Shown: in pieces, positions 39,701-52,600 of the stretch | How the letters are laid out: each line of letters begins with the position of its first letter | Position numbering within the stretch: the first letter of the stretch is position 1 | Assembly (NCBI GenBank): GCA_963924555.1 | Contig: OZ004590.1 | Span: 5,014,001-5,078,000 of the forward strand | DNA length: 64,000 nt | From: Crambe crambe | Lineage: Eukaryota; Porifera; Demospongiae; Poecilosclerida; Crambeidae | Direction: 5' to 3' | Translations under genes and position numbers: made by a program | Notes under the pieces: model-generated | Told to the model about the DNA's origin: nothing | The model's input: only the letters and a program-made list of their open reading frames with translations | Databases searched by the model: none

Positions 39701-40057
39701 CTAATCAAAATGAGTGAAATCTGAGACCTGAGAAGAGTGTTTGTAATGCATTTTTAAAATTATTATTTTTATTTTACTGGCCATTTTGGTGCACAATTTG
39801 TATTAACTATGTTCTATGGAGATTGCGTATGCATGCAAAATAGTCTGTTTATCATCATTTTTTTCCTGTCTAATAATAATTATACAGACATAGCCTCCCA
39901 TCACTCGTCACTGTGGGTGGATAAACCCGTTGCCGAGTTTGGAGTCTTCACAGTGGGAGAACTCAAACACACCATGAACAAAGACTTACTCACAGCCGTC
40001 AAAAAGACCTCCAAGCCAGGACAGCTCCATTTCAAACAGCACAAGATCATACTCTAA
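32417..40057 (+). CDS. Composite transmembrane redox protein: ectodomain, b561-like, PAS, NOX-like
   Basis: Fifteen exons with agreeing phases: 32417-32495, 32935-33096, 33367-33621, 33864-34342, 34400-35890, 36339-36650, 36753-36911, 37027-37437, 37504-38038, 38134-38183, 38314-38513, 38725-38865, 39273-39336, 39424-39664, 39888-40057; 1,582 residues. 1-22: signal peptide (KELLFCCLFLTGFLISSCSA). 23-215: Cys- and N-glycosylation-rich ectodomain; its second half (VTIGDSVQWV ... AGRFVLICKDD) resembles a cupredoxin. 218-355: five helices resembling cytochrome b561, with His218, a third-helix HGVVG and a fourth-helix HFRVGH. 360-775: acidic, basic and Ser-rich linker. 775-900: PAS domain (FWSVGACKMFGYTPGEAIG, MIIPQSFKEKHRKG). 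927-1000: EF-hand-like helices without a canonical loop. 1035-1230: six NOX helices with haem His1127, 1141, 1204 and 1218. 1240-1582: dehydrogenase layout with QPCQ for HPFT and no GVTPF or CGPP. Topology is consistent: ectodomain outside, PAS and tail in cytosol. Function unknown. Confidence 0.85.
36666..36725. repeat. (GA)n microsatellite after a 5' splice site of the composite NOX gene
   Basis: About 29 GA units starting 18 bases after the donor at 36651, in transcript sense. The whole intron (36651-36752) is 102 bp, so the repeat is more than half of it. Confidence 0.95.
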
Positions 40058-40618
40058 AGACACATACAGCTCATTCATTCACTATAGCTAGCTATTCATA
40101 ACACTCCAACTAACTAGCTACTGCAAAAGAAAGTTTTTGGCCAAAATTTTTTTTCTTACTTCCTGTGACGTAACTTCTGTTGTTTTTATTTTTTATACTG
40201 GACCAACATAATTATATTTCATATTTCACCACTATTAATTTCCCCATTCCTTTAGTCCTAGTTTGTGTTGCCCTGGTGGCAGTGTGGATATAGCTGTATG
40301 GAATTTCTGTATTTTTTTATTTTTATTTTTTGTGAAATTTCTTTTTTGTGTGTATGAAACTTTAATATAAAAATATCTATATTGTTCAGTTTGATCAATG
40401 ACTGTGAGACTGTAAGTGAACATCTGTGCTGCATGCTGTGGGTTCCACCATTCCAATGACAATAGTTCACCAACCAATCATGTGTTTTAACATGCTGTAT
40501 TATAGAAAATAAAAGTGGCACGCTTGTTGCTCCATTAGATAAACACATAATAATAATGGTAAAGGGTCGCCAAGTCAACATGTCTTTAGCTATACATACA
40601 GCTCATGTACAGTAGCAC
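40058..40618. other. Convergent 3' flanks, composite NOX gene and 40619 gene
   Basis: 561 bp of AT-rich sequence between two stop codons. T-rich runs occur near 40146-40154 and 40313-40345, and an AATAAA signal (plus strand) near 40506. No gene seen. Confidence 0.55.
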
Positions 40619-41605
40619 TCACCTGAGTATTCTCTGGAAGAATGACTGCGGTTTGGGTTTCTGGAAAGCTTCCCCCCCTCCAACAGGATCGTCCATTCTA
40701 TTGGTCTTGTCTTGAAGGATATCCGTGTTGCCACTAACACTTGGAAGGCTAGCAGACTCGAGAGGCACACTAGCTTCAGGAAACAGCTCCTATAGTATAA
40801 ATATCATCACAATGGTCAAATACATAGCTACACATGATAACCTCTCTATTTTCACTCTTGTATGAATAATGAAGCTTGGATCTTTTTTGACGATGAGTTT
40901 TTTCACGATCACTCATAACTGCACGTTTCTTATAAGCAGAAGGTGAAGAAGGTGATTTGAGCTTGTGTTTTCCGAGAGAGGTCGATTCTGATAGAATAGA
41001 GGATTAGGTATTGGTCAACTGATGGAATAGAGTAATAGAAGGCATCATTATATGATTAGGTATTGCTCAACTTTTTGGAGGAAGGACATGTAGGAGCATG
41101 AATATGACGTTGGGGTGAGCTCTGAGGAGATAGTTGCCATAGGTGAATTCCAGGTCCTGTGCTGCTTTCCATGGGAGGGTTTGAGGGAAAATCACCAGGT
41201 TATCTGTTTGTATAGGGAAAAAGTCATCAGTGCTACTTGTCTGATTTAGAACAGCCACTGTTAGATCCTGTGAACATCAAAATCAGCATAAATTTTTTTT
41301 TGTATGTTAGCAATAATGGAAATTCATTCCTTTATGTCTTTCTGAATCAGCTGAAGTCGGTTGTTGAAGCTTGAGGAAATTTCTTTCAGGTTTACAGAGC
41401 TGTGTAAGGTGTAGCATATATGTTATTCCTTTACATGCTAGCTGGCTTATTGCTACAGTACCTCAATTTGTACTTCAGCTTGAAAATTGTATTTCCAAAT
41501 ACCACACATCTTGTGTCTGGACCTGGAAGTTTTATATCTCTCATGATAGGCATCTTCTCTGGCTAATAGTGTCCTGCACCGCTGCACATTCATATTTCCC
41601 GCCAT
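40619..41605 (-). CDS. Unrecognised small basic protein, four exons
   Basis: Exons 41605-41462, 41267-41072, 40987-40842 and 40789-40619 splice with matching phases (0, 1, 0) to about 218 residues. It starts MAGNMNVQRCRTLL and ends QSFFQRILR. The second exon is the most ordered part (DNLVIFPQTLPWKAAQDLEF, HPNVIFMLLHVLP). The third is Lys/Arg/Ser-rich (GKHKLKSPSSPSAYKKR) and looks disordered, nuclear-like. I do not recognise the family. In the first intron another frame at ~41600-41400 looks partly coding (RDIKLPGPDTRCVVFGN), so the first exon may be chosen differently. Its start lies 66 bp from a divergent small ORF. Confidence 0.5.
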
Positions 41606-41671
41606 AACGAGGTCTTGAATTTCCCGCCAAAGCTGCTGTTACTATAACAACCGAAACAAAATGCCGGCAAG

Positions 41672-41896
41672 ATGAACGTAGAGTCCTGGTGTAAAGTGGA
41701 GGCAGGGGCTAATCCGAAGGTGAAGAGACCAAATCGCAAACACTTCCCTCAGTTCAATAAAACTACTACCTCTATCCCCAAGATAGTGACTCCAGAAAGA
41801 ATGGAAGAAAAACCAAAGTTGGAGATTGGTGAAGTAACCAAGAAGAAGCACTTTCCAGAAAAACGTATATCTTCAAAAATGGATTATATAAAATAA
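41672..41896 (+). CDS. Small Lys-rich hypothetical protein (74 residues)
   Basis: A single-exon frame with ATG at 41672, beginning MNVESWCKVEAGANPKVKR and ending ISSKMDYIK. It is basic, has no hydrophobic segment and no domain I recognise. An upstream ATG at 41661 opens a four-codon uORF (stop overlapping the main start region). It sits between two minus-strand genes, 66 bp from the start of one and 68 bp from the stop of GPATCH11, so it occupies the only plus-strand space there. Could be a real microprotein or chance. Confidence 0.4.
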   Translation: MNVESWCKVEAGANPKVKRPNRKHFPQFNKTTTSIPKIVTPERMEEKPKLEIGEVTKKKHFPEKRISSKMDYIK

Positions 41897-41964
41897 TAGA
41901 ATTTATTCTTTTTTTCCCCCCCTCCCAGATGAAACAACATTGACATGATGACTGGTTAGCCATT

Positions 41965-43008
41965 TTACTCATGGGCTCCTTCGTCATCTCCTGGACAATT
42001 AAGTTTCATATCATCATCATCTATATTCAAAATAACTGTATGCAAAATTATTTAGCTACTGGAATGCCCAAACCTTTATATGCTGTTCCACACCAAATGC
42101 AATAAAAGTGATTGGCACGGAGATAAGCAGTGATGTTCTCCAACTGTTCCAATGGCTGCATTGATAATTATTATTCACATCAGTCTGTATGCTTTAAACA
42201 TTAATCTTGACCTCTATTTCGAGAAGTTCATCCTCATCAGAGTCACTCTCTTCTTCTTCTTCTTCTTCTTCTTCTTCTTTGGGGACGAATTCTTCAGGCC
42301 AATACCAATCCACTGCAGGTGAGGTGCACCCACATGCGGAATCAAGCTGGTGGCAAGCCAATTTGCTTTTCCGTAAGTCTGAAATGATTCTTGTTTTCAG
42401 CAACGATGCTTGCTTCCTCTGTCGGAAATCTGTGAATTTTTTAGCATCTTGCACTTTGCCTTCTACTTTTCTTTCCATATCAAAGTTTCTTCTACCTAGA
42501 CCACTCTTTCCTAATAGGGTACCTCTATAATACAATTTGTAAAAAAAATGAGAAGAAAAATGCATACCATCTTTAACAACAAGTGGTATAAGAGACGTTT
42601 TCCCATCACCTGATAGTACATAAAATAATGATGGACTAATAATGGGGCTCGTTATTCATGGACTATTAAACCTGATCTTCCAAGACTCGTGCCTTGTTTG
42701 TACCCCATTTTTTGCAGGAGAGCAAATCCTTTATTATCAGATGAGATGGGTAGAGACAGACCCTTTTCTCTTGCTTCATCTTCGACCACCTTACGCTTCT
42801 TGGATTTAGGCAATTCTGTAGACTTCTTCTCTACCTAAAATAATTATAAATCATCATGCAGAGATATAGCTAAATCCAAGTTGGATCTCTCACCTACCTT
42901 TGATTTCCTTTTACTTTCCCTACTTAACAATCCAGGTCTCACGTCCTCTAATTCCTTGAGAAAATCCTCTGACATGTAGTCTACATCATCTTCATCACAT
43001 TTCTCCAT
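41965..43008 (-). CDS. GPATCH11: GPATCH11 (CCDC75), G-patch protein
   Basis: Recognised from a series of family blocks over about six exons: MEKCDEDDVDYMSEDFLKE then LEDVRPGLL at the N-terminus (start 43008; the frame continues upstream only through a GTG). The G-patch core is DNKGFALLQKMGYKQGTSLG. Then follow SDLRKSKLACHQLDSACG and DWYWPEEFVPKEE, a Glu run (ten residues), YCIWCGTAY, and the end NCPGDDEGAHE at 41965. The CxxC in YCIWCGTAY with the later Cys fits a small zinc-binding tail. GPATCH11 is a nuclear G-patch protein reported at the kinetochore and linked to pre-mRNA splicing; G-patches activate DEAH helicases. The head-to-head neighbour starts 97 bp away. Confidence 0.87.
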
Positions 43009-43105
43009 CAGCCTAATTAATCGCGCGCGCACTTAATTAAGTCATGTGATTATACTTCAATTAATCATGTGACGATTTCAATTAGCATGTGACCGATTTC
43101 AAAAA
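43009..43105. promoter_or_regulatory. Bidirectional promoter with repeated CATGTGA motifs
   Basis: 97 bp between GPATCH11 and the AT-hook gene. CATGTGA occurs at 43043, 43066 and 43086 in the same orientation; the last two extend to catgtgac(c)gatttcaa. The motif resembles an E-box/bHLH-ZIP or MITF-type site. It also has an alternating CG run at 43022-43030. Confidence 0.55.
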
Positions 43106-45050
43106 ATGGCGGATAAACACAGCGTCAAAAAAATACAGTTGGAGAAGACCTTGATATTGCCATCTGAGGGTATACCTTTGGCTTCAAAACGGCTAGATGC
43201 TCTATGCGAAGAGTTTAGAAGGGAGAAGTTGGATAAAATACATAAAAAAAGACGACGAAAATACAATAAAAGGCATAAGCTTGAATCCTCAAGACCTGGT
43301 AAGCTTACTGGCTATATTAGTTGCTATAGCTATGCTAGTACACTTAAGAAATAGGAATCCATAATACATCAAGAGTAATACACACTGTCAGCAGACCACA
43401 AGTAAAGTTTTGTGTGAATTATTTTCAAATTATAATAAGCTATGAATATCATTAATTTTCCAGAGGGATTTGTGGATCCTGAACTGAAGAAACAATCTGA
43501 GGAGCTGACATGGGATTTAATAGAAGTCCGAGACCAGCTCTTCAAGAAAAGAGAAGAAGGTTTTTCAATTGCTCTGCTGCTTCAAAAGAAAGCAATTGCA
43601 AGGGATATCAATGAGCTTGTGAGTTATTTTTATTCATTAAAGATCAAAATACCTTAACAATGTCTTGACATATCTTTTCATTGCAGAGGTCTAGCCTGGC
43701 CCATGATAGAAACTTGATCCAATCATACATCAACACTTGCCATGTGCAGGAAGTACCCAGTGAACCTCTGTCACCTTGCCACGATCACTTGGAAATCATA
43801 AAGGTAAGGAGGCCAGCATTATGACTTGGCCAATTGGGGTTGGGTTATCTTAATTGTCATAAATAGATAAAAGCATCACAATTCCCATCACACATGGGTT
43901 CAGAGTCCATTACAAATAGCATTATACTATCCTATAATGCAAGAGTAGATCTCCATGTTAGGCTGGGCTAAAAGATACTGTAGTCAATAGCTTCGTACCC
44001 AGGCCCACTTTTTTTGTGGGGCAGTGAACTGATAAATGTCTGTGGTGGCTCACACAGTCTAAAATGAGTCATTAGTACTTGCTTTGAAGATTGTCATGAC
44101 AAAATGTCACACATACTGTTTAAGTGTCAAGGCTACTGCAGTCAATAGCTTACTGTTGATTGCATCTAATCCAATAGGACTTGGAGGCTACAATAGTTCA
44201 GTGTGAAGCAATGATCGAGATAAGGAAGATGAAGCATACCATGACTCCAAGAGTCCCTCAGCTCCACAATCGTACTCTCTCTGGAAACATCTTGGACCAA
44301 TCCCTGGGAATCCTGCATGACACTGTACTGTTGGAGAATGGCTTCACCATGGAGTTGATGGATTCCGAACAAGCTCAGCTTCAAATCATTGGCAAAGAAG
44401 TGAGTATATCACAAGAAGACTCGGAAAATATTGCTGCTTTGGATCATATGAGCAATGAAAAGAAGACTGGTGACCATGAAGAAACTTGGAGTGATGATAG
44501 AAGAGTAGAAATAGAACCAGTTGATAGCAATCTTGAGAAATTGTCCTGTTCTGATGATACACCTGGCATTGGAAGGGAGGTGGTGTGCATTGGTGATTCT
44601 GAGTCTGTTTTTTCCTCGCATCCAATCACCGAAATGGAGATTGTATCATCCCACAATGGTATTGTGAATGGTGGGATGCGGTCCATCCCAACTCACGAGG
44701 AACCAAAGATCTTGCATTCCACCACTGTTGTACAAGATGACAACATCACAGAGAAAACGGTGGACAAGCCCATGTTTGAGAATTTGGAAACTGAGACTGA
44801 TGATTGGCATAGACAGATCTTGCAATTCATTCAGGATGCTCATTATGATCTTAGATTTCCCATCAGTCGGTACAACAACCAGTCTAACAAAAGGATCAAG
44901 AGTACTGTGAGCTCCGAAAGTCCCAGCAAAACACGAAAAACTCGACAATCCGAAAATTCTCGGCACAAACCCACTCCAGTCTCAAACTCTGTAACACCAA
45001 CACCAAGAAAGAGAGGACGACCAAGAAAAAACCCTTTACCTCCAGCATGA
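43106..45050 (+). CDS. Unrecognised nuclear-like protein with C-terminal AT-hook
   Basis: Four exons, 43106-43298, 43464-43618, 43687-43803 and 44178-45050, join in phase to 445 residues. The N-terminus is basic (KIHKKRRRKYNKRHK, residues ~49-63, a likely nuclear localisation signal). It is followed by a predicted coiled coil (PELKKQSEELTWDLIEVRDQ) and further helices. The last exon is long, acidic and mostly disordered, then ends with TPRKRGRPRKNPLPPA, a textbook AT-hook (RGRP core) that binds the minor groove of AT-rich DNA. I cannot name the family. The arrangement suggests a chromatin- or DNA-associated scaffold; that is inference. Confidence 0.7.
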
Positions 45051-45396
45051 CAGCTCATGTGTAACAACATCACACAATTATAAAATAGCTTCACAGTTCT
45101 CATTTGTTTTATATCCTGTCTTTTCTAAGTGTCATCAGCATTTGTGTATATTAGCATAGCTGACATTTTCCCACCAAATTCAACTCCTTATTTTATAAAT
45201 ACAAATTTTATGACATGCTAAAATGTGTACATAGTGTGGAAGCTATGATCACGTCATTACATATAATCATACAAAGAAAAAAGAAAAAGAAAATATAAAC
45301 TTAACTCAAAAGGGCATTCAATACATCTTCACAAAATTACAGATACTAAAAATTACTTTGTTTTTTAAAAGGACCAATAATGCCATGGCACAAAGT
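45051..45396. other. Convergent 3' flanks of AT-hook gene and SNX5/6
   Basis: 346 bp, AT-rich, between stop codons on opposite strands. No gene seen. Confidence 0.55.
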
Positions 45397-48376
<2,980 letters not shown>

Positions 48377-48646
48377 GCTGCAGAGAGCTGGAGACTCCTC
48401 CTAGTCTGTAGATGCTACAGAGATGGATACCCCAAGGCTAGATTCTTAGTGAGGGTTTTTGACCTGACACGCCCACTACCGCGCTCCACACGGAATCATG
48501 TGAGACTCACGCGCAGTTAATTACTTCCGGCATGCGCATACGTACCTAGTACCTATCTCAAGCGGTCACGCGAGAATCACGCTCTATAGCGGTAACCCTT
48601 TCTAAACTCAGAAGTCACTGTTGCTATTGCCAACCCAAGATTAAGA
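48377..48646. promoter_or_regulatory. Bidirectional promoter region, SNX5/6 and DPY30
   Basis: 270 bp between divergent starts, more GC-rich than its surroundings, with repeated gtgag/ctcacgcg elements and an inverted gtgagactcac near 48499-48510. Function inferred from layout. Confidence 0.5.
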
Positions 48647-49103
48647 ATGGATGAACCTGAACAACAGGGAATACCAGAGGCTGCCCATGTAAGACACTTA
48701 CACAAAGTAAGTAATAAAAAGCATGCTACTTAATCCTCTTTTTGGTCATACAGAAAGTGCTGGAGGCAGATGAGTTGTCATCTCGAACTCCTCGATCAAA
48801 GGTGGAGCTGCAGTCACTCAGTACTAGAAGTTACTTGGATCATACAGTTGTACCAATTCTATTGGATGCCATGACTGTTGTGGCTAGAGAAAGGTGGCAG
48901 TACACTATTGAATAACATTGAAACTTGATAGCTTTGTAGTCTCCAGTTTCTCAGAGGGTGGGCTACTTTTTTGGAATGTGCTCTAGCAGTGTTTGAATAC
49001 ATAACCAGTTTGTCCATTCAGTTCATTATCACTCCACAGACCGAATGATCCCATAGAATATGTAGCTGCCTATTTGCTGAAAAACAAGGACAGATATCAG
49101 TAA
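48647..49103 (+). CDS. DPY30: DPY30, core subunit of MLL/SET1 (COMPASS) complexes
   Basis: Three exons: 48647-48706, 48754-48893 and 49040-49103 (88 residues). The Dpy-30 dimerisation motif is clear: RSKVELQSLSTRSYLDHTVV, PILLDAMTVVARERPNDPIE, YVAAYLLKNKDRYQ. The protein dimerises through two helices and docks on ASH2L to stimulate H3K4 methylation in the nucleus. The first exon has two usable donors, after 48688 (CAT|gtaaga) and after 48706 (AAA|gtaagt). They differ by 18 bases and both keep frame, adding or omitting VRHLHK before the conserved core. Confidence 0.93.
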
Positions 49104-49603
49104 CTTCCATCACAGTTGGACCTCACTATAAAGATGCATACACCTATATTTTATGTTCGTAAGAATAATAATTGTGTGAATTCATTACAATGTCAAATAG
49201 ATTCAAACGGTTATGCAACAATGGAAAAAAAAAAGAAAAGTAAAATGGCTAAAATTAATTGAGTAATGAAAAGTGCTAATGTCATAATGTGATTATAGGA
49301 GAAATTAAAGGTACATTATATTAAATAGTGACATTTGTTTTAGTCACAATGATAAATAATAAAGTGTGAAAATCTGACTCGATCTAGTTATTAGTCGACA
49401 AGAGGAAAAAAAGTGCAAACAAAAAATATATACACTATTGCTACTATTACATATACTCAAACACACATCTCATACTGCAAACAGTACGCATCAAGTTTAA
49501 TACAACTAGGCCAAAATCCCATTCGTAGAGCCAAAGTACACAGCAGCTAAGTCCACTTAATAATTCTAACACATTTAAATAATAAAAAAGTATAATTCTT
49601 CTC
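49104..49603. other. Convergent 3' flanks of DPY30 and striatin
   Basis: 500 bp, AT-rich with short A runs near 49224-49236. No gene or strong repeat seen. Confidence 0.5.
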
Positions 49604-52600
49604 CTAGATGAAAACCTTTGCAATGCCGTCGGCTCCAGCACTGGCAAAGAATGGTTCTGAAGAGTGGCATGTTACGTTGTATATAGCCTCGTCGAAATGT
49701 TTCCTATGTGCAGCTCCTATGTGCTGTATACACATCTTTGAGTCCATACTCCAGAATATCAGGGATCCATCATGACCTGTGGAAGTATAAAACATAATTG
49801 GTCCAGCAACAGTGGAACCTCCGTATAATGGACACACTTGGGACCCAGGCTTTTGTCCTTTGTACTCTGAATAATGGACACACTTGGGACCCAGGCTTTT
49901 GTCCTTTGTACTCTGAATAATGGACACACTTGGGACCCAGCCTTTTGAGTGATATGAGTGTGTATTTTTTGATCGTCCTTTTGTTGAGGTTTGTTCTCTT
50001 TCAGAGTCCTTTACCCTCTTCAGAGAATCTCCAACCCTATGAATGCATGTGGACTTACTTCCAGAAAGGAGATAGAGGCCATGTGGATCAAGAGCCAACC
50101 CAGTCACTGCATCTGTGTGAGCTGTTGTCGAGTACATCACTTTCCCTATAAAAAATGAATCAGTTAAACCATCAGGTATTCTTTGAAGAACACTTACCAG
50201 AATTGACATCGTAGAATCTGATGTATTTGTCTTCATGGGCACTGACAACAACAGGCAGAGTTGGATGACACACCACTTTGTTGATCTGTGTTTTAGGTGT
50301 TCCATCTGCAGAGGGTAGATCTGTAAATACACTCTTAATGCACCACTGGGGGGCCCCCCCTGGGATACTCTTCTGATATTTAAACAAATTGCCATTGGAT
50401 AAACTTACCGTATGTGGTACCACTGTCCAAGTTTACAACAGACTGTCCTGTCTCCAGGTCAAAGGTCATAACTTTAGCACCCGAGTATGATACCACCATT
50501 TGGTGTAGGTTTGTCCACACAAAGTCCACTGATGTGGGATTCCCAAATCCTGAACACCAGAGAGATTACAAATCATGGGATAGGCACTGTATTCTTATTA
50601 AAGCACACCATCCTATTGAGTACTAATTTTGAAAGGTACTTACTCTGCTCAGTCCTAAACTCTCTTATTTGAGGACTTGTCTGATGGTGGTTCCAGAGAC
50701 GACAAGAGCCATCAGCTCCACATGAGAGAACAAACCCAGTAGTGGGATGAACAGCCAAGTCCCACACTGCATCTGTGTGACCTTGCAACACTCCTTGATG
50801 AATGTCTGGATCTACAATCATAAAATTTAAGTCCTCAGTATGGTTCCAGACTGAAAGGTTAACTACAGCCTGCTGAGAGGCTGCAAGACTGCACCAACCA
50901 CTGTGAACTAGTAAGTCCTCCTTTCTTCCTTACCATAGCTTTCGAAGGGATCTTCACCCGAGTCCTCAGGTAATCGCCACACTCGTATCATACAGTCAGT
51001 GCTACCACTGAAACAGATGTCCCCTCCCAAACCAAAAGCAGTGCTCAACACCGGCCCTCTACATAAGAAAGAAGCCAGATGAGTCAATGAGCGGAAAGAA
51101 TATGGCACACTTTAATTACCTGTGTCCTCGGAATGTGTGATATGCCTCTACATCTACCAAAACTGATCTGAGGGAGTGAAAGAGCAAAGCATAAAGTGAA
51201 TATACAAATGTTTGCCAGTGTTTACAAGGCCAACCTTCTAGGATCCCTGGTTTTCTGTCTGGCCCGCAGCAGGTTCCAGAGCTTGAGTGTACAGTCCATA
51301 GAGCCAGTGATAACTATCTGGTCTGTGGGATGGAACCCGACAGACGACACCACATCGAAGTGACTATAAAACAGGATATCAGAGTACAAAGTACATCCTA
51401 ATAGAGTAATTTAGCTCAGGTATTGGGTGGCAGTTTGTACAGCATCAAATATGCGCAATATGCTCCGGGGCTTCATCATTAAATACTGTATAGCAGGAAA
51501 ATTTTCGTGGATTTCGTGGTTTTGAAAAAAATACATCATAAAAACTTTACCCCACAAAAATTCAGTATTTATCAAAATGCTACAATAACAATCTCCCTCC
51601 CCCTTCTTAAAAAAAAGGGGGGGGGGGAAGGGGATTAGTTGTTTATTTATCTAATGACTGGCACGCACCCTTGCAATGTGTAGTTCTGTTCCCACTTCCG
51701 AGAGCTCTCCACAGCTGAAATCTAATACAGGAGGAGAGGAAAAAGATTGTGAATCTTCAAGAAACCTAACCCATAACACTTGACTCTACTGCCGCTTCAA
51801 TACTTACATCAGGTTCAATAGAGATGACAGCCAAATTTCCCAGTACGTCAGGGATAACCACACCTCCTTCAGGTGTGATGTCTAAGTCATGAATTCCCTT
51901 TGGCCTTCTCCCAGGCAGTCGCATCATTCCCATCGATGAGGACGCAGGGGCCGAAGAATTTGCCGGTGCAGAATCTGAGGGCTTGGCCTGACCTTCAACC
52001 TGCTTCTTGTACTCCTCCATAAGCCCACGACTAGGACCTGATGATAGAATAATAATACATGTCTTCTCTGATTATGAAAGAAAAAAAATTACACATACGA
52101 TCAGTCTTTGGCTTCGGCCGTGGTTTATTCTTCTGATAAATATCTATTTGTTTTTGGATGAATTCATCACGACGAATGTCTTTGCTAGACTCGGGGTCTG
52201 AAGAGCCCTTCTGAAACTCATCCATAGCATCTTCCGTGAACATGGCATCGTCATTATTATCATTGACATTTCCTTCAAATAGGTAGTTCTGTGAAGTGTG
52301 CATATTAAAAGTGATGGCCTAGCCGTTATACAGTGTGCCCATTCAATAAGGTCAGCAATCACTTATCCACAATGAAGACATTTCTAAAAGCTTCCAAACT
52401 CTGAAGCTTTGTATACATTAATATTACGAGCAAAGTGACCTTATTGCACAGGTTTTTAGTGTCACATCAGCAGGACTCACCGGAGGAGCCGAGTTCCAGC
52501 CCCCATTTTCTCCTTCATCATCATCATCATCGTCATCATCTTCATCACTATCGTCTTCCTTGTCAAGGAACTTGAACTCATCACTGATGGCATTCACTTC

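Noticed and set aside
43009-43032. GPATCH11 start extended to 43032
   Set aside because: The upstream codon is GTG, not ATG; the family N-terminus fits the ATG at 43008.
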